Positions 1 through 8,240 of a stretch of DNA of 9,391 bases are shown one piece after another. The stretch covers positions 1 through 9,391 of the forward strand of contig JABUEV010000064.1 of NCBI GenBank assembly GCA_013314865.1, written 5' to 3'. The notes below the pieces were generated by a model, which saw only the letters and a program-made list of their open reading frames with translations, was not told the origin of the DNA and made no database searches. Source of the stretch: Bacteroidales bacterium (GTDB lineage Bacteria > Bacteroidota > Bacteroidia > Bacteroidales > VadinHA17). A program made the position numbers and the translations under genes. Position 1 is the first letter of the stretch, and each line of letters opens with the position of its first letter.

Positions 1-1865
1 GTACAGGGATGTCGCAGGAGACATGGAACAATGGAATTGATGGGCTGTCGGAAGGATTACCAAGATTTATAGGAGTGAGATCCCCCTCCGGATGGAAGTC
101 GGTTATAACTGAAGCAAGAAAAAGGGGTGACCGTTACTTCCTGATAAAAAGAAAAGTAAGCTATGAGACACTAAAACAGCTCCAGGAGCTTCCGATTTTC
201 AGGGAAGGACAGTTCAGAGGCGGCCTGATAACAATAGTAGAAAACAAAAGAATTCTGCCCCATCGTGAGCTGGCTGAAAGAACTATAGGTTATATCAATA
301 CTGGTGCTGAAGTCATTAAGGTCGGCATAGAAGGTTCGTTCGACAAGGATCTTGCCGGAAGGAACGGACTGGCAGTAAAGCAAAGACTTGCAGGGGGCGA
401 CTGGATAACGGTTGACAATATTAACAATATAGATGCAAAAGACGGTAATGATATTGTAACCACCCTTGATGTTGATTTTCAGGACGTGGCCACATCAGCT
501 CTCAAAAAACAGCTGAGGAAACATAATGCTCATCACGGATGCGCCATCCTTATGGAGGTCTCAACAGGTGACATCCGGGCGATGGCAAATCTTGAACTGG
601 GCAGTGACGGAGATTATCATGAATCGTACAATTACGCCATTGCAGAAAGCACTGAGCCAGGTTCAACTTTTAAGCTTCCTGTATTGATGGCGGCACTGGA
701 AGACGGTGTTATTGATACAGGAGATATAGTTGACACAGGCACAGGAAGTGTTAAATTCTACAACAAAGTAATAAAGGATACCCGGGAAGGTGGCTACGGA
801 AAAATATCGGTAAAGCAGGTATTCGAAAAATCATCAAACGTTGGTACGTCAAAAATAATCTACGAAAACTACAAGGATAAGCCCAGGAATTTTGTCAACA
901 GGCTGAATGCAATGAAACTTAACCAGAAGCTGGATATTCAGCTTAAAGGAGAAGGAGAGCCGCTTATAAGACAGCCAGGCGACAAACTCTGGTCAGGTTT
1001 GTCACTGCCAATGATGTCACATGGCTATGAGGTCCGGATGACTCCCCTTCAGATACTTACATTTTACAATGCAGTTGCCAACAACGGCAAGATGGTCAAA
1101 CCGCGTTTCGTGACAAAAGTCCTTAAAAACGGAAGGGTTGTCAAGAGTTTTGACACTGAAGTCATCTCAAATTCAATAGCATCACGCCAGACAATAAAAA
1201 AGGCAAAAAGCATGATGGAAGGAGTGGTTGAGCACGGGACAGCTACTAACCTGAAAAACTCCAACTACAGGATTGCCGGAAAAACCGGAACTGCGCAGAT
1301 AGCACGGGGTAAGCAGGGTTACAGGCAAGGATCAGCAGTTTCTTACCAGGCTTCCTTTGTGGGTTATTTCCCGGCTGATGATCCTCTTTATTCATGCATA
1401 GTGGTGGTAAATGCTCCTTCGAACGGAGTCTATTACGGCAATGTCGTTGCCGGAACTGTTTTCAAGGAAATTGCTGATAAAGTTTATGCAACCACTTTTT
1501 ACAAGGATTACAAAACGGAAGACGACAATAAGCTTGTTGCTTCTGCTCCGGAAGCCGGGAACGGGTATATGCCGGATATAATCAGGGTTCTTAACAGTCT
1601 TGATGCCAATCTCAGAAAAAAGGCAAAAAGTGAATGGGTAGCCACCCGCGAATCGGGTGACACTATAAAAATGGTGGGGCTCGACTTCCGGAAAGGACTC
1701 GTACCTGATGTCCGCGGAATGAGTCTCAGAGATGCCGTTTACGTCCTTGAAAACGCCGGATTGAGAGTCCGGTACGACGGCAAGGGCAAAGTACTGCGCC
1801 AGTCACCTGAACATGGAGCAAGAGTAAATGAAGGATCTGTGGTATTTCTTGATATGAGTATGTGA
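1..1865 (+). CDS. ftsI: Peptidoglycan D,D-transpeptidase FtsI (PBP3-type, class B), 5'-partial, with C-terminal PASTA domain
   Basis: Class B penicillin-binding protein that cross-links septal peptidoglycan in the periplasm, working with FtsW. The frame is open to the left edge (first whole codon at base 3), so the ATG at base 9 is very probably an internal Met. Compared with my recollection of Bacteroidota homologues, about 90 N-terminal residues are missing, including the membrane anchor and the start of the dimerisation domain. Numbering from the Met at base 9: rest of the PBP-dimer domain about 1-140; transpeptidase about 165-490 with the SxxK nucleophile S219-T-F-K222, SxN S275-S-N277 and KTGT K425-T428; a linker; one PASTA domain about 563-618 (VPDV at 565-568). 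All three active-site motifs are intact. TGA is followed one base later by the murE ATG. Spo/PBP2-type alternatives are less likely given the ftsW/mur neighbours and PASTA domain. Confidence 0.96.
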   Translation, partial: TGMSQETWNNGIDGLSEGLPRFIGVRSPSGWKSVITEARKRGDRYFLIKRKVSYETLKQLQELPIFREGQFRGGLITIVENKRILPHRELAERTIGYINTGAEVIKVGIEGSFDKDLAGRNGLAVKQRLAGGDWITVDNINNIDAKDGNDIVTTLDVDFQDVATSALKKQLRKHNAHHGCAILMEVSTGDIRAMANLELGSDGDYHESYNYAIAESTEPGSTFKLPVLMAALEDGVIDTGDIVDTGTGSVKFYNKVIKDTREGGYGKISVKQVFEKSSNVGTSKIIYENYKDKPRNFVNRLNAMKLNQKLDIQLKGEGEPLIRQPGDKLWSGLSLPMMSHGYEVRMTPLQILTFYNAVANNGKMVKPRFVTKVLKNGRVVKSFDTEVISNSIASRQTIKKAKSMMEGVVEHGTATNLKNSNYRIAGKTGTAQIARGKQGYRQGSAVSYQASFVGYFPADDPLYSCIVVVNAPSNGVYYGNVVAGTVFKEIADKVYATTFYKDYKTEDDNKLVASAPEAGNGYMPDIIRVLNSLDANLRKKAKSEWVATRESGDTIKMVGLDFRKGLVPDVRGMSLRDAVYVLENAGLRVRYDGKGKVLRQSPEHGARVNEGSVVFLDMSM

Positions 1866-1866
1866 G

Positions 1867-3324
1867 ATGATTACGGTAAATGACATTTTGAAAGGCACTG
1901 ATGTGATCTCCGTTAAAGGAGATGCAGGACAGGTTATAAAAGATATCCAGTTTGATTCCCGCAGGGTAAGCAAAGGTTCTCTTTTCGTGGCCGTAAGGGG
2001 GACAAACTCGGATGGCCATGATTTCATAGAAAAGGCTATTGAAAACGGTGCATCGGCAGTTTTGTGTGAAATGGCGCCGTCTAATGCTGATGAAAAAGTT
2101 ACCTGGATTCTGACCGGAAATTCTGCAAAGGCTCTTGGAACTGTTTCCTCTACATTTTATGGAAATCCCTCCTCAAAACTCAGACTAGTCGGCGTCACCG
2201 GAACCAACGGCAAAACTACAACTGCTACTCTGTTGTACCGGATGTTTTCAAGGCTTGGATATAAGTCAGGCCTTCTTTCCACGGTGTGCAACTATGTGGT
2301 TGACAAGGAATTGCCTTCAAGACTTACAACACCAGACCCGTTGGAGATAAACTCACTTCTTTCACAAATGGTTGAGGCCGGATGTGATTATGCCTTCATG
2401 GAAGTAAGTTCTCATTCAGCCGATCAGAACCGGATAGCCGGACTCAGGTTTGAAGGCGGCATATTTACCAACCTTACGCATGATCACCTTGATTATCACA
2501 AGACTTTTGACAATTATCTTGACGCTAAGAAGAAATTCTTTGACGGGCTCTCCTCAGAGGCTTTTGCGCTCATTAATGCCGATGACAAAAACGGTAAAGT
2601 GATGGTTCAGAACTGCAGGGCTCGCAAATTCTTTTATTCCATCAAGGGGATTGCTGATTTCAGGTGCACTATCATTGAGCAGAGTTTCGGTGGTATGGGC
2701 CTGCGGATTGATGGCGAGGAAGTCTGGACAAGATTTGCAGGGGAATTCAATGCATCAAACCTGATTGCAGTATACGGGGCATCAATTCTGCTCGGAGCAA
2801 AGAAAGAAGAAGTCCTTACCATCCTGAGTGACCTGAGACCTGTGCCTGGCAGACTTGAAATAATCTCAGGAGGTGACAATATTTCATGCATTGTTGATTA
2901 TGCGCATACCCCCGATGCCCTCAGGAATGTAATAGAAACCATAAATAAGATCAGGGGAGGTGATAAACAACTTATCACAGTTGTGGGTGCAGGAGGAGAC
3001 AGGGATCCCCTGAAAAGACCCAAAATGGCATTTATATGCGCTGAAGGAAGCTCAAAGGTGATTCTAACCTCAGACAACCCAAGAACTGAAGATCCTGAAA
3101 AGATCATTGACGACATGGAAGCGGGGATACCTGCAGACCTGAAAAACAAAGTGTTAAGGATATCCAACAGGCGCGAGGCAATAAAAACTGCAGTAATGCT
3201 TGCCGGCCCCGGCGATATAGTGCTGGTGGCAGGGAAAGGTCATGAAACATACCAGGACATAAAAGGAGTTAAATATCATTTTGATGACAGGGAGGAAGTA
3301 AAAAAGGCTTTAAACATTAAATAG
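1867..3324 (+). CDS. murE: UDP-N-acetylmuramoyl-L-alanyl-D-glutamate--2,6-diaminopimelate ligase MurE
   Basis: Cytoplasmic ATP-dependent Mur ligase that adds the third residue to UDP-MurNAc-L-Ala-D-Glu. The 485 residues match the usual family length, so the gene looks complete. Visible: an N-terminal substrate domain with FDSRRV near residue 29; the ATP P-loop G112-T-N-G-K-T-T118; HDHLDYH in the central domain followed by K221, aligned with the carbamylated lysine of E. coli MurE (K224); and in the C-terminal domain D403-N-P-R406 plus GKGHE at 456-460. The DNPR motif is the family signature for meso-diaminopimelate, as opposed to lysine, so a DAP-type wall is inferred. The ATG lies one base after the ftsI stop with no clear Shine-Dalgarno sequence, suggesting coupled translation. 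In many bacteria murF would come next, but here mraY follows 8 bases later. Confidence 0.97.
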   Translation: MITVNDILKGTDVISVKGDAGQVIKDIQFDSRRVSKGSLFVAVRGTNSDGHDFIEKAIENGASAVLCEMAPSNADEKVTWILTGNSAKALGTVSSTFYGNPSSKLRLVGVTGTNGKTTTATLLYRMFSRLGYKSGLLSTVCNYVVDKELPSRLTTPDPLEINSLLSQMVEAGCDYAFMEVSSHSADQNRIAGLRFEGGIFTNLTHDHLDYHKTFDNYLDAKKKFFDGLSSEAFALINADDKNGKVMVQNCRARKFFYSIKGIADFRCTIIEQSFGGMGLRIDGEEVWTRFAGEFNASNLIAVYGASILLGAKKEEVLTILSDLRPVPGRLEIISGGDNISCIVDYAHTPDALRNVIETINKIRGGDKQLITVVGAGGDRDPLKRPKMAFICAEGSSKVILTSDNPRTEDPEKIIDDMEAGIPADLKNKVLRISNRREAIKTAVMLAGPGDIVLVAGKGHETYQDIKGVKYHFDDREEVKKALNIK

Positions 3325-3326
3325 GA
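3323..3326 (+). promoter_or_regulatory. Shine-Dalgarno-like AGGA before the mraY GTG start
   Basis: AGGA overlaps the murE stop codon (TAG, 3322-3324) and lies 6 bases before the GTG at 3333. The whole purine run is AGGAAAGG. It supports the non-ATG start of mraY; most other starts in this window lack such a sequence. Confidence 0.5.
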
Positions 3327-3332
3327 AAGGCA

Positions 3333-4586
3333 GTGCTATACTATCTGTTCAAATATCTTGACAAGCTTAATATACCGGGAGCCGGTGTGTTTGAATACAT
3401 TTCCTTCAGGTCGGCAATGTCAGTCATAGTTTCCTTATTCATTTCACTTCTGATAGGCAGAAGGATTATACGGTACCTTCAGTTAAAGCAGATAGGAGAG
3501 GTTGTCAGAAACCTTGGACTGGAAGGGCAGTACAGAAAGGAAGGAACACCGTCAATGGGAGGAATAATAATTCTTGCATCAATTATAATACCTACACTCC
3601 TTTTCGCAAAGCTCGACAATGTCTATGTAATACTCATGCTGGTAACCACAATATGGCTGGGATTCATAGGATTTATGGATGATTACATAAAGATTTTCAG
3701 GAAAAACAAGGAGGGCCTAGCAGGCAGATTCAAGATTGCCGGACAGATAGTGCTGGGACTGGTGATAGGTGTTACGCTCTATTTCAGTGATGACGTGATA
3801 ATTGTTGAGAAAGTGAGGGTATCAGATCTGACTGCAAGAGAAAGGATTGAGATGCTTGATCCTTCAGTTACTTCACCGCAGGTGGAAATACCTATGGAAA
3901 GAAAATCGACCAAGACCACCATACCGTTTGTCAAGAACAATGAATTTAACTATTCCTGGCTTGTGGCATTCGCCCCGGCTAAATACAGGGAAGTTCTTAC
4001 ATGGATAGTTTTTGTAGCGGTGGTGATATTTATTGTCACGGCAGTGTCAAACGGAGCAAACCTGACCGATGGACTGGATGGCCTTGCCACGGGTGTCTCG
4101 GCAGTCATAGGTACTGCCCTGGGTATCCTGGCGTATGTATCCAGTAACATAATTTATGCCGACTATCTGAATATTATGTACATACCAAGGTCTGAGGAAC
4201 TTGTGATTTTTGCAAGTGCTTTCATAGGGGCAACGATAGGCTTTCTGTGGTATAATTCATATCCGGCGCAGGTCTTTATGGGAGATACAGGTAGTCTTTC
4301 GCTTGGAGGCATAATAGCAGTTTTTTCCATAGTGATAAGGAAAGAACTCCTTATACCAATCCTTTGCGGGATATTCCTGGTTGAAAGTCTTTCCGTGGTC
4401 ATTCAGGTGGCCTGGTTTAAAAGAACGAAGAGGAAGTATGGCGAAGGAAGGAGAGTGTTCCTTATGGCCCCTTTGCATCATCATTACCAGAAAAAAGGAT
4501 ATACGGAACCAAAAATAGTGACACGATTCTGGATCGTAGCATTAATTCTTGCAGTGATAAGCATAGTTACTCTTAAGATAAGATAG
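3333..4586 (+). CDS. mraY: Phospho-N-acetylmuramoyl-pentapeptide-transferase MraY
   Basis: Polytopic inner-membrane enzyme that transfers phospho-MurNAc-pentapeptide from UDP to undecaprenyl phosphate, giving lipid I. Visible: D116-D117-Y after a hydrophobic helix, N243-L-T-D-G-L-D-G250 with catalytic-site aspartates D246 and D249, MGDTGS with D318, and the cytoplasmic H382-H-H384 motif, all in family order. Many hydrophobic segments fit the ten-helix fold. The start is GTG: the N-terminus MLYYLFKYL lines up with E. coli MLVWLAEHL, an AGGA lies upstream, and the next Met falls inside the first helix. At 417 residues it is about 57 longer than E. coli MraY (360). The largest extra block is about residues 152-196, a polar stretch between helices in what should be a periplasmic loop. 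Long MraY proteins are, to my knowledge, usual in Bacteroidota. Confidence 0.97.
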   Translation: MLYYLFKYLDKLNIPGAGVFEYISFRSAMSVIVSLFISLLIGRRIIRYLQLKQIGEVVRNLGLEGQYRKEGTPSMGGIIILASIIIPTLLFAKLDNVYVILMLVTTIWLGFIGFMDDYIKIFRKNKEGLAGRFKIAGQIVLGLVIGVTLYFSDDVIIVEKVRVSDLTARERIEMLDPSVTSPQVEIPMERKSTKTTIPFVKNNEFNYSWLVAFAPAKYREVLTWIVFVAVVIFIVTAVSNGANLTDGLDGLATGVSAVIGTALGILAYVSSNIIYADYLNIMYIPRSEELVIFASAFIGATIGFLWYNSYPAQVFMGDTGSLSLGGIIAVFSIVIRKELLIPILCGIFLVESLSVVIQVAWFKRTKRKYGEGRRVFLMAPLHHHYQKKGYTEPKIVTRFWIVALILAVISIVTLKIR

Positions 4587-4590
4587 TCTG

Positions 4591-5925
4591 ATGAAAAAAC
4601 TGGTTATACTGGGGGCGGGAGAAAGCGGCACAGGAACGGCAATACTGGCAGCGCAGAAGGGGTATGACGTGTTTGTCTCCGACCTCGGTACTGTGAAGGA
4701 AAAATACAGGCAACTGCTCGATGCCCGCAAAATTAGATGGGAGGAGGGCAGACATACTGAACATGAGATTTTGTCGGCAGATGAAATTGTCAAAAGCCCC
4801 GGCATTCCCGAGAAGGCTCCTGTTATTCAGCTCATTCGTAGCAAATCCATTCCCGTGATTTCGGAAATTGAGTTTGCTGGCAGGTATTCGAGAGGTTTCA
4901 AAATTTGTGTCACCGGCAGTAACGGAAAAACCACTGTCACAAATCTTATCTGGCATATTCTCAGGAAAGCCGGTAAGGATGCAGTTATTACAGGCAATGT
5001 TGGAAACAGCTATGCAATGGCAGTTGCCGGCGGCGACCACGACTATTACGTGCTTGAACTCAGCAGTTTTCAGCTTGATGACATGTTCTCCTTCAGGGCA
5101 GAGATGGCAATACTTATGAATATTACGCCTGATCATCTCGACAGGTATGATTATAAGTTCCAGAATTACATCGACTCCAAATTCAAAATAATACAGAACC
5201 AGACTGCTTCGGATTACTTTATTTACTGGGCTGATGATCCTGTAATTACTGCTGAACTGGCAAAGAGAAAACCTGATGTCAGACTTCTTCCATTTTCTGC
5301 CGTAACTGCGGAAAACATGGCAGGTTACGTGCAAAACGATGAAATAATTATTGATTTTCACCATAAAACCAACCTTATGACCATTCACGATCTGGCACTT
5401 AGGGGCCGCCATAATCTTTACAATTCAATGGCTGCCGCGATAGCGGGAAAAGTCCTGAATATCCGGAAGGATATAATACGGGAAAGCCTCGCAGATTTTC
5501 AGGGAGTTGAGCACCGTCTTGAACCTGTTATAACGGTTTATGGCATCAACTTCATAAATGACTCAAAAGGTACCAACGTCAACTCGACATGGTACGCGCT
5601 GGAGTGTATGGAGACAGACGTTGTCTGGATCGACGGAGGGGTTGACAAGGGAAATGATTATTCTGAACTGTTTCCGGTTGTGAAACAAAAAGTCAAGGCC
5701 ATTGTGTGTCTTGGCAAGGATAACAGGAAGATAATAGAAGCCTTCAGGGACAAGGTTCCGACAATTGTGGAGGCCTCATCGATGGAAGAGGCCGTAAGAT
5801 CGGCCTATTACCTGGCCAAGAAGGGGCAGACGGTGCTTCTGTCTCCTGCCTGTGCAAGCTTCGACCTCTTTGCCAATTATGAGGACAGGGGCAGGCAGTT
5901 TAAACAGGCTGTAAGAAATCTCTGA
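4591..5925 (+). CDS. murD: UDP-N-acetylmuramoylalanine--D-glutamate ligase MurD
   Basis: Cytoplasmic ATP-dependent Mur ligase that adds D-glutamate to UDP-MurNAc-L-alanine. At 444 residues it is full length. The N-terminus has a Rossmann-like glycine-rich loop (LGAGESGTG, residues 7-15) for the UDP-sugar. The ATP P-loop is G109-S-N-G-K-T-T115. PDHLDRY is followed by K197, aligned with the carbamylated lysine of E. coli MurD (K198). The C-terminal domain carries NDSKGTN (E. coli has NDSKATN) and L417-SPACASFD-425, a strong MurD signature that separates it from MurC, MurE and MurF. The ATG at 4591 is 4 bases after the mraY stop, places the glycine loop where expected, and has no evident Shine-Dalgarno sequence. 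A long open frame on the opposite strand over this gene is a shadow. Confidence 0.97.
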   Translation: MKKLVILGAGESGTGTAILAAQKGYDVFVSDLGTVKEKYRQLLDARKIRWEEGRHTEHEILSADEIVKSPGIPEKAPVIQLIRSKSIPVISEIEFAGRYSRGFKICVTGSNGKTTVTNLIWHILRKAGKDAVITGNVGNSYAMAVAGGDHDYYVLELSSFQLDDMFSFRAEMAILMNITPDHLDRYDYKFQNYIDSKFKIIQNQTASDYFIYWADDPVITAELAKRKPDVRLLPFSAVTAENMAGYVQNDEIIIDFHHKTNLMTIHDLALRGRHNLYNSMAAAIAGKVLNIRKDIIRESLADFQGVEHRLEPVITVYGINFINDSKGTNVNSTWYALECMETDVVWIDGGVDKGNDYSELFPVVKQKVKAIVCLGKDNRKIIEAFRDKVPTIVEASSMEEAVRSAYYLAKKGQTVLLSPACASFDLFANYEDRGRQFKQAVRNL

Positions 5926-5935
5926 TTCATTGCTT

Positions 5936-7147
5936 ATGCAAAAGGGCTGGCTGACAAGGACTTTTAAAGGCGACAGGGTTATTTGGGCCCTGGTGGCAAT
6001 GTTTATGATTTATTCATTGCTTGCTGTTTACAGCTCATCAGCCGGAGTGGCCTTTCTCAAATACGGAGGAAACACAACCTATTTTCTCAAAAGCCAGCTG
6101 GTGATGATATTTCTTAGTCTGGTCATCATTATCATAGTGCACTATCTTCCATACAGGATTTATTCTTCACTGGCAGGAGTATTCCTTATCCTGTCGGTCA
6201 TACTGCTGATACTTACCTTTTTCATTGGGTCCAGGATCAATGAAGCGACAAGATGGATTGAGATACCTGGTACTGGTTTCCGCCTGCAGACGTCTGATGT
6301 GGCCAAACTGGCTCTGGTTCTATACCTGGCACGAACCCTTTCAAGGTATCAGAACGAGTTGGATAATTTTATGCTGGTAACAAAATACATGATGTTACCT
6401 GTGGCCATAGTCTGCGGTTTGATAATGCCCGAAAATCTTTCGACGGCACTCATGGTATTTGGAATCAGCATAGTAATTATGTTTATCGGCAGAGTACCTT
6501 TCAAATTCCTGCTTGCATATATAGGCATGGCAGTTGCAGGAGTTGTGCTGTTTGCAATGGTTCTTTCAGTGGTCTCCAAAGACAACAGGGTGGAAGTCTG
6601 GAAGGAAAGAATCGAAAATTACTTTTCAGGAAAAGGAGACACGGATGATGATTACCAGTCGAACCAGGCAAAGATAGCAATTGCCACAGGAGGCCTTTTC
6701 GGGAAAGCACCCGGCAAGAGCGCACAGAGAAATATGCTGCCGCAGTCAAATTCCGACTTCATTTTTGCAATTATTATTGAGGAATACGGGCTTCTTTTTG
6801 GGGCATTGCCGCTCATACTTGCCTATATGATTCTGCTTTTCAGGGGGATTGTCATTGTCAAAAAATGCGAGACAGCATTTCCGGCATTTATGGTGATGGG
6901 GCTTACAATTATGATAATAATACAGGCAATGCTGAATATGCTTGTTGCAACAGGGCTCTTCCCGGTTACAGGTCAGACACTGCCTATGGTAAGCTGGGGA
7001 AGGACATCAGCCCTTGTAATGAGCTTTTCTATAGGCGCTATCCTGAGCGTAAGCCGTGTGGTGAACGCCCGGATAAAGAAAGAGGAACTTCCTGTTGAAG
7101 AACAGACAGACGAAGGAGAAAAAATATATGAACCGGCAAAAACATAA
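5936..7147 (+). CDS. ftsW: Septal peptidoglycan glycosyltransferase FtsW (SEDS family)
   Basis: SEDS-family membrane protein that polymerises lipid II into glycan strands at the septum, paired with FtsI. From the ATG at 5936 it has 403 residues and about ten hydrophobic segments (the first near 14-34). Family landmarks: RWIEI at 106-110, PENLST at 165-170 (cf. EPDxGT), GKAPGKS about 256-262, the NSDFIF block with D274 matching the essential SEDS aspartate (E. coli FtsW D297), E282/E283, and TGQTLPMVSWGRTS at 345-358. The charged C-terminal tail is cytoplasmic. A TTG at 5930 would add two residues; I prefer the ATG, and neither has a clear Shine-Dalgarno sequence. RodA or SpoVE is the main alternative, but the murD-ftsW-murG position argues for FtsW. 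The last 20 bases overlap murG. The SWGRTS ending differs from the common SYGGSS. Confidence 0.95.
   Translation: MQKGWLTRTFKGDRVIWALVAMFMIYSLLAVYSSSAGVAFLKYGGNTTYFLKSQLVMIFLSLVIIIIVHYLPYRIYSSLAGVFLILSVILLILTFFIGSRINEATRWIEIPGTGFRLQTSDVAKLALVLYLARTLSRYQNELDNFMLVTKYMMLPVAIVCGLIMPENLSTALMVFGISIVIMFIGRVPFKFLLAYIGMAVAGVVLFAMVLSVVSKDNRVEVWKERIENYFSGKGDTDDDYQSNQAKIAIATGGLFGKAPGKSAQRNMLPQSNSDFIFAIIIEEYGLLFGALPLILAYMILLFRGIVIVKKCETAFPAFMVMGLTIMIIIQAMLNMLVATGLFPVTGQTLPMVSWGRTSALVMSFSIGAILSVSRVVNARIKKEELPVEEQTDEGEKIYEPAKT
7113..7119 (+). promoter_or_regulatory. Shine-Dalgarno AAGGAGA before murG, inside ftsW
   Basis: AAGGAGA ends 8 bases before the ATG at 7128 and is the best ribosome-binding sequence in the window. 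It favours 7128 over the in-frame TTG at 7095 as the murG start. It also encodes part of the FtsW C-terminal tail (DEGEK), so chance cannot be excluded. Confidence 0.6.
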
Positions 7148-8240
7148 AAGGGTCATCATAAGCGGCGGAGGGACAGGAGGACATATTTTTCCTGCCATTT
7201 CAATCGCTGATGCACTGCGCAGAATTGAGCCGCAGACTGAAATTCTTTTTGTCGGTGCCGAGGGAAGGATGGAGATGGAAAAGGTTCCTGCCGCGGGATA
7301 TAAAATCATTGGCCTGCCCGTAGCAGGGATCAACAGGAGCAAACCCCTTAAAAATATTCAGGTATTTTTTAAGCTCATGAGAAGCCTCAGAATGGCCCGA
7401 AAGGTTCTGAGGGATTTTAAACCGGATGTTGTGGTGGGTGTCGGAGGCTATGCAAGCGGACCTGTACTTCGCCAGGCCGGAAAAATGGGAATTCCCACAC
7501 TCATACAGGAGCAGAATAGCTACGCCGGAGTTACCAATAAACTGCTTGCCAGAAAAGCTTCAGTGATATGTGTTGCTTATGACGGAATGGAAAAATATTT
7601 CCCGGCCGAAAAAATTATCAAGACCGGAAATCCTGTAAGGCAGAACTATGACAATCTTAAGGAAATAAGGGATGAGGCCCTGAAATTCTTCAACCTCAGA
7701 AAGGATTACCCTGTGATACTGGTTCTTGGGGGATCGCTTGGAGCCGGAAGCATAAACAAATGCCTGACTGAAAATATCAAAACCCTGGCTGACTGCGATT
7801 GCCAGTGGTTGTGGCAGACAGGAAAATTTTACTATCAAGAGGTTTTAAAGGCAGTCAAAAGCATCTATTCTGATAATATTTCAGTTCATGATTTCATCAA
7901 CAGGATGGAATATGCCTATGCAGCTGCAGATATTATTGTTACCAGGGCAGGTGCTTGTACCATTTCCGAATTGTGCCTTGTTGGCAAACCGGTTATCCTT
8001 GTGCCTTCGCCAAATGTTGCAGAGGATCATCAAACACTAAACGCCATGGCTCTTGTTGAAAAAGACGCGGCCTTAATGATACCGGATAACATGGTCTGTA
8101 AACTTTTGCTTACTGAGGCTGTAAAGCTGATTTCAAATAGGGAGAAAATGGATCTCCTTTCAGAAAATATAAGAAAACTGGCTGACCGTGATGCAGATAT
8201 AAGAATTGCACGGGAAGTACTGAAACTTGCGGGGGCATGA
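7128..8240 (+). CDS. murG: UDP-N-acetylglucosamine--lipid I N-acetylglucosaminyltransferase MurG
   Basis: GT-B fold, GT28-family enzyme on the cytoplasmic face of the membrane that adds GlcNAc to lipid I, giving lipid II. From the ATG at 7128 it has 370 residues, a normal length. Visible: the N-terminal G loop G13-GGTGGH19; VGVGGYASGP with a second glycine-rich loop; E128-Q-N followed by AGVTNK; TGNPVR with R171 (E. coli R164 equivalent); the third loop G201-GSLGA206 opening the C-terminal domain; and TRAGACTISEL at 272-282, where E281 matches the UDP-GlcNAc ribose-binding E269 of E. coli. Q302 in EDHQTLNA fits the donor-site glutamine. The start overlaps ftsW by 20 bases and has a good AAGGAGA 8 bases upstream. 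An upstream TTG at 7095 would add 11 residues and has no support. The TGA overlaps the murC ATG as ATGA. Confidence 0.97.
   Translation: MNRQKHKRVIISGGGTGGHIFPAISIADALRRIEPQTEILFVGAEGRMEMEKVPAAGYKIIGLPVAGINRSKPLKNIQVFFKLMRSLRMARKVLRDFKPDVVVGVGGYASGPVLRQAGKMGIPTLIQEQNSYAGVTNKLLARKASVICVAYDGMEKYFPAEKIIKTGNPVRQNYDNLKEIRDEALKFFNLRKDYPVILVLGGSLGAGSINKCLTENIKTLADCDCQWLWQTGKFYYQEVLKAVKSIYSDNISVHDFINRMEYAYAAADIIVTRAGACTISELCLVGKPVILVPSPNVAEDHQTLNAMALVEKDAALMIPDNMVCKLLLTEAVKLISNREKMDLLSENIRKLADRDADIRIAREVLKLAGA

Noticed and set aside
9..11. ATG at base 9 as the true start of ftsI
   Set aside because: The frame is open upstream to the window edge, and a start here would remove the membrane anchor and part of the dimerisation domain. 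It is an internal Met.
1726..2027. Two - strand open frames across the ftsI/murE junction
   Set aside because: They oppose the PASTA end of ftsI and the start of murE, overlap each other in different frames and show no recognisable protein features.
4868..5119. Short + strand open frame inside murD; a similar one lies at 6865-7098 inside ftsW
   Set aside because: Both lie wholly inside well-supported genes in another frame, with no domain and no ribosome-binding sequence of note.
4573..5412. Long open frame (279 codons) on the - strand
   Set aside because: It lies antisense to murD, whose frame holds every Mur ligase motif. The antisense product shows no recognisable domain and is a shadow.
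7095..7127. TTG at 7095 as the murG start
   Set aside because: It would add 11 lysine-rich residues before the usual short MurG N-terminus. The ATG at 7128 has a good Shine-Dalgarno sequence and places the GGGTGGH loop at residues 13-19, as expected.
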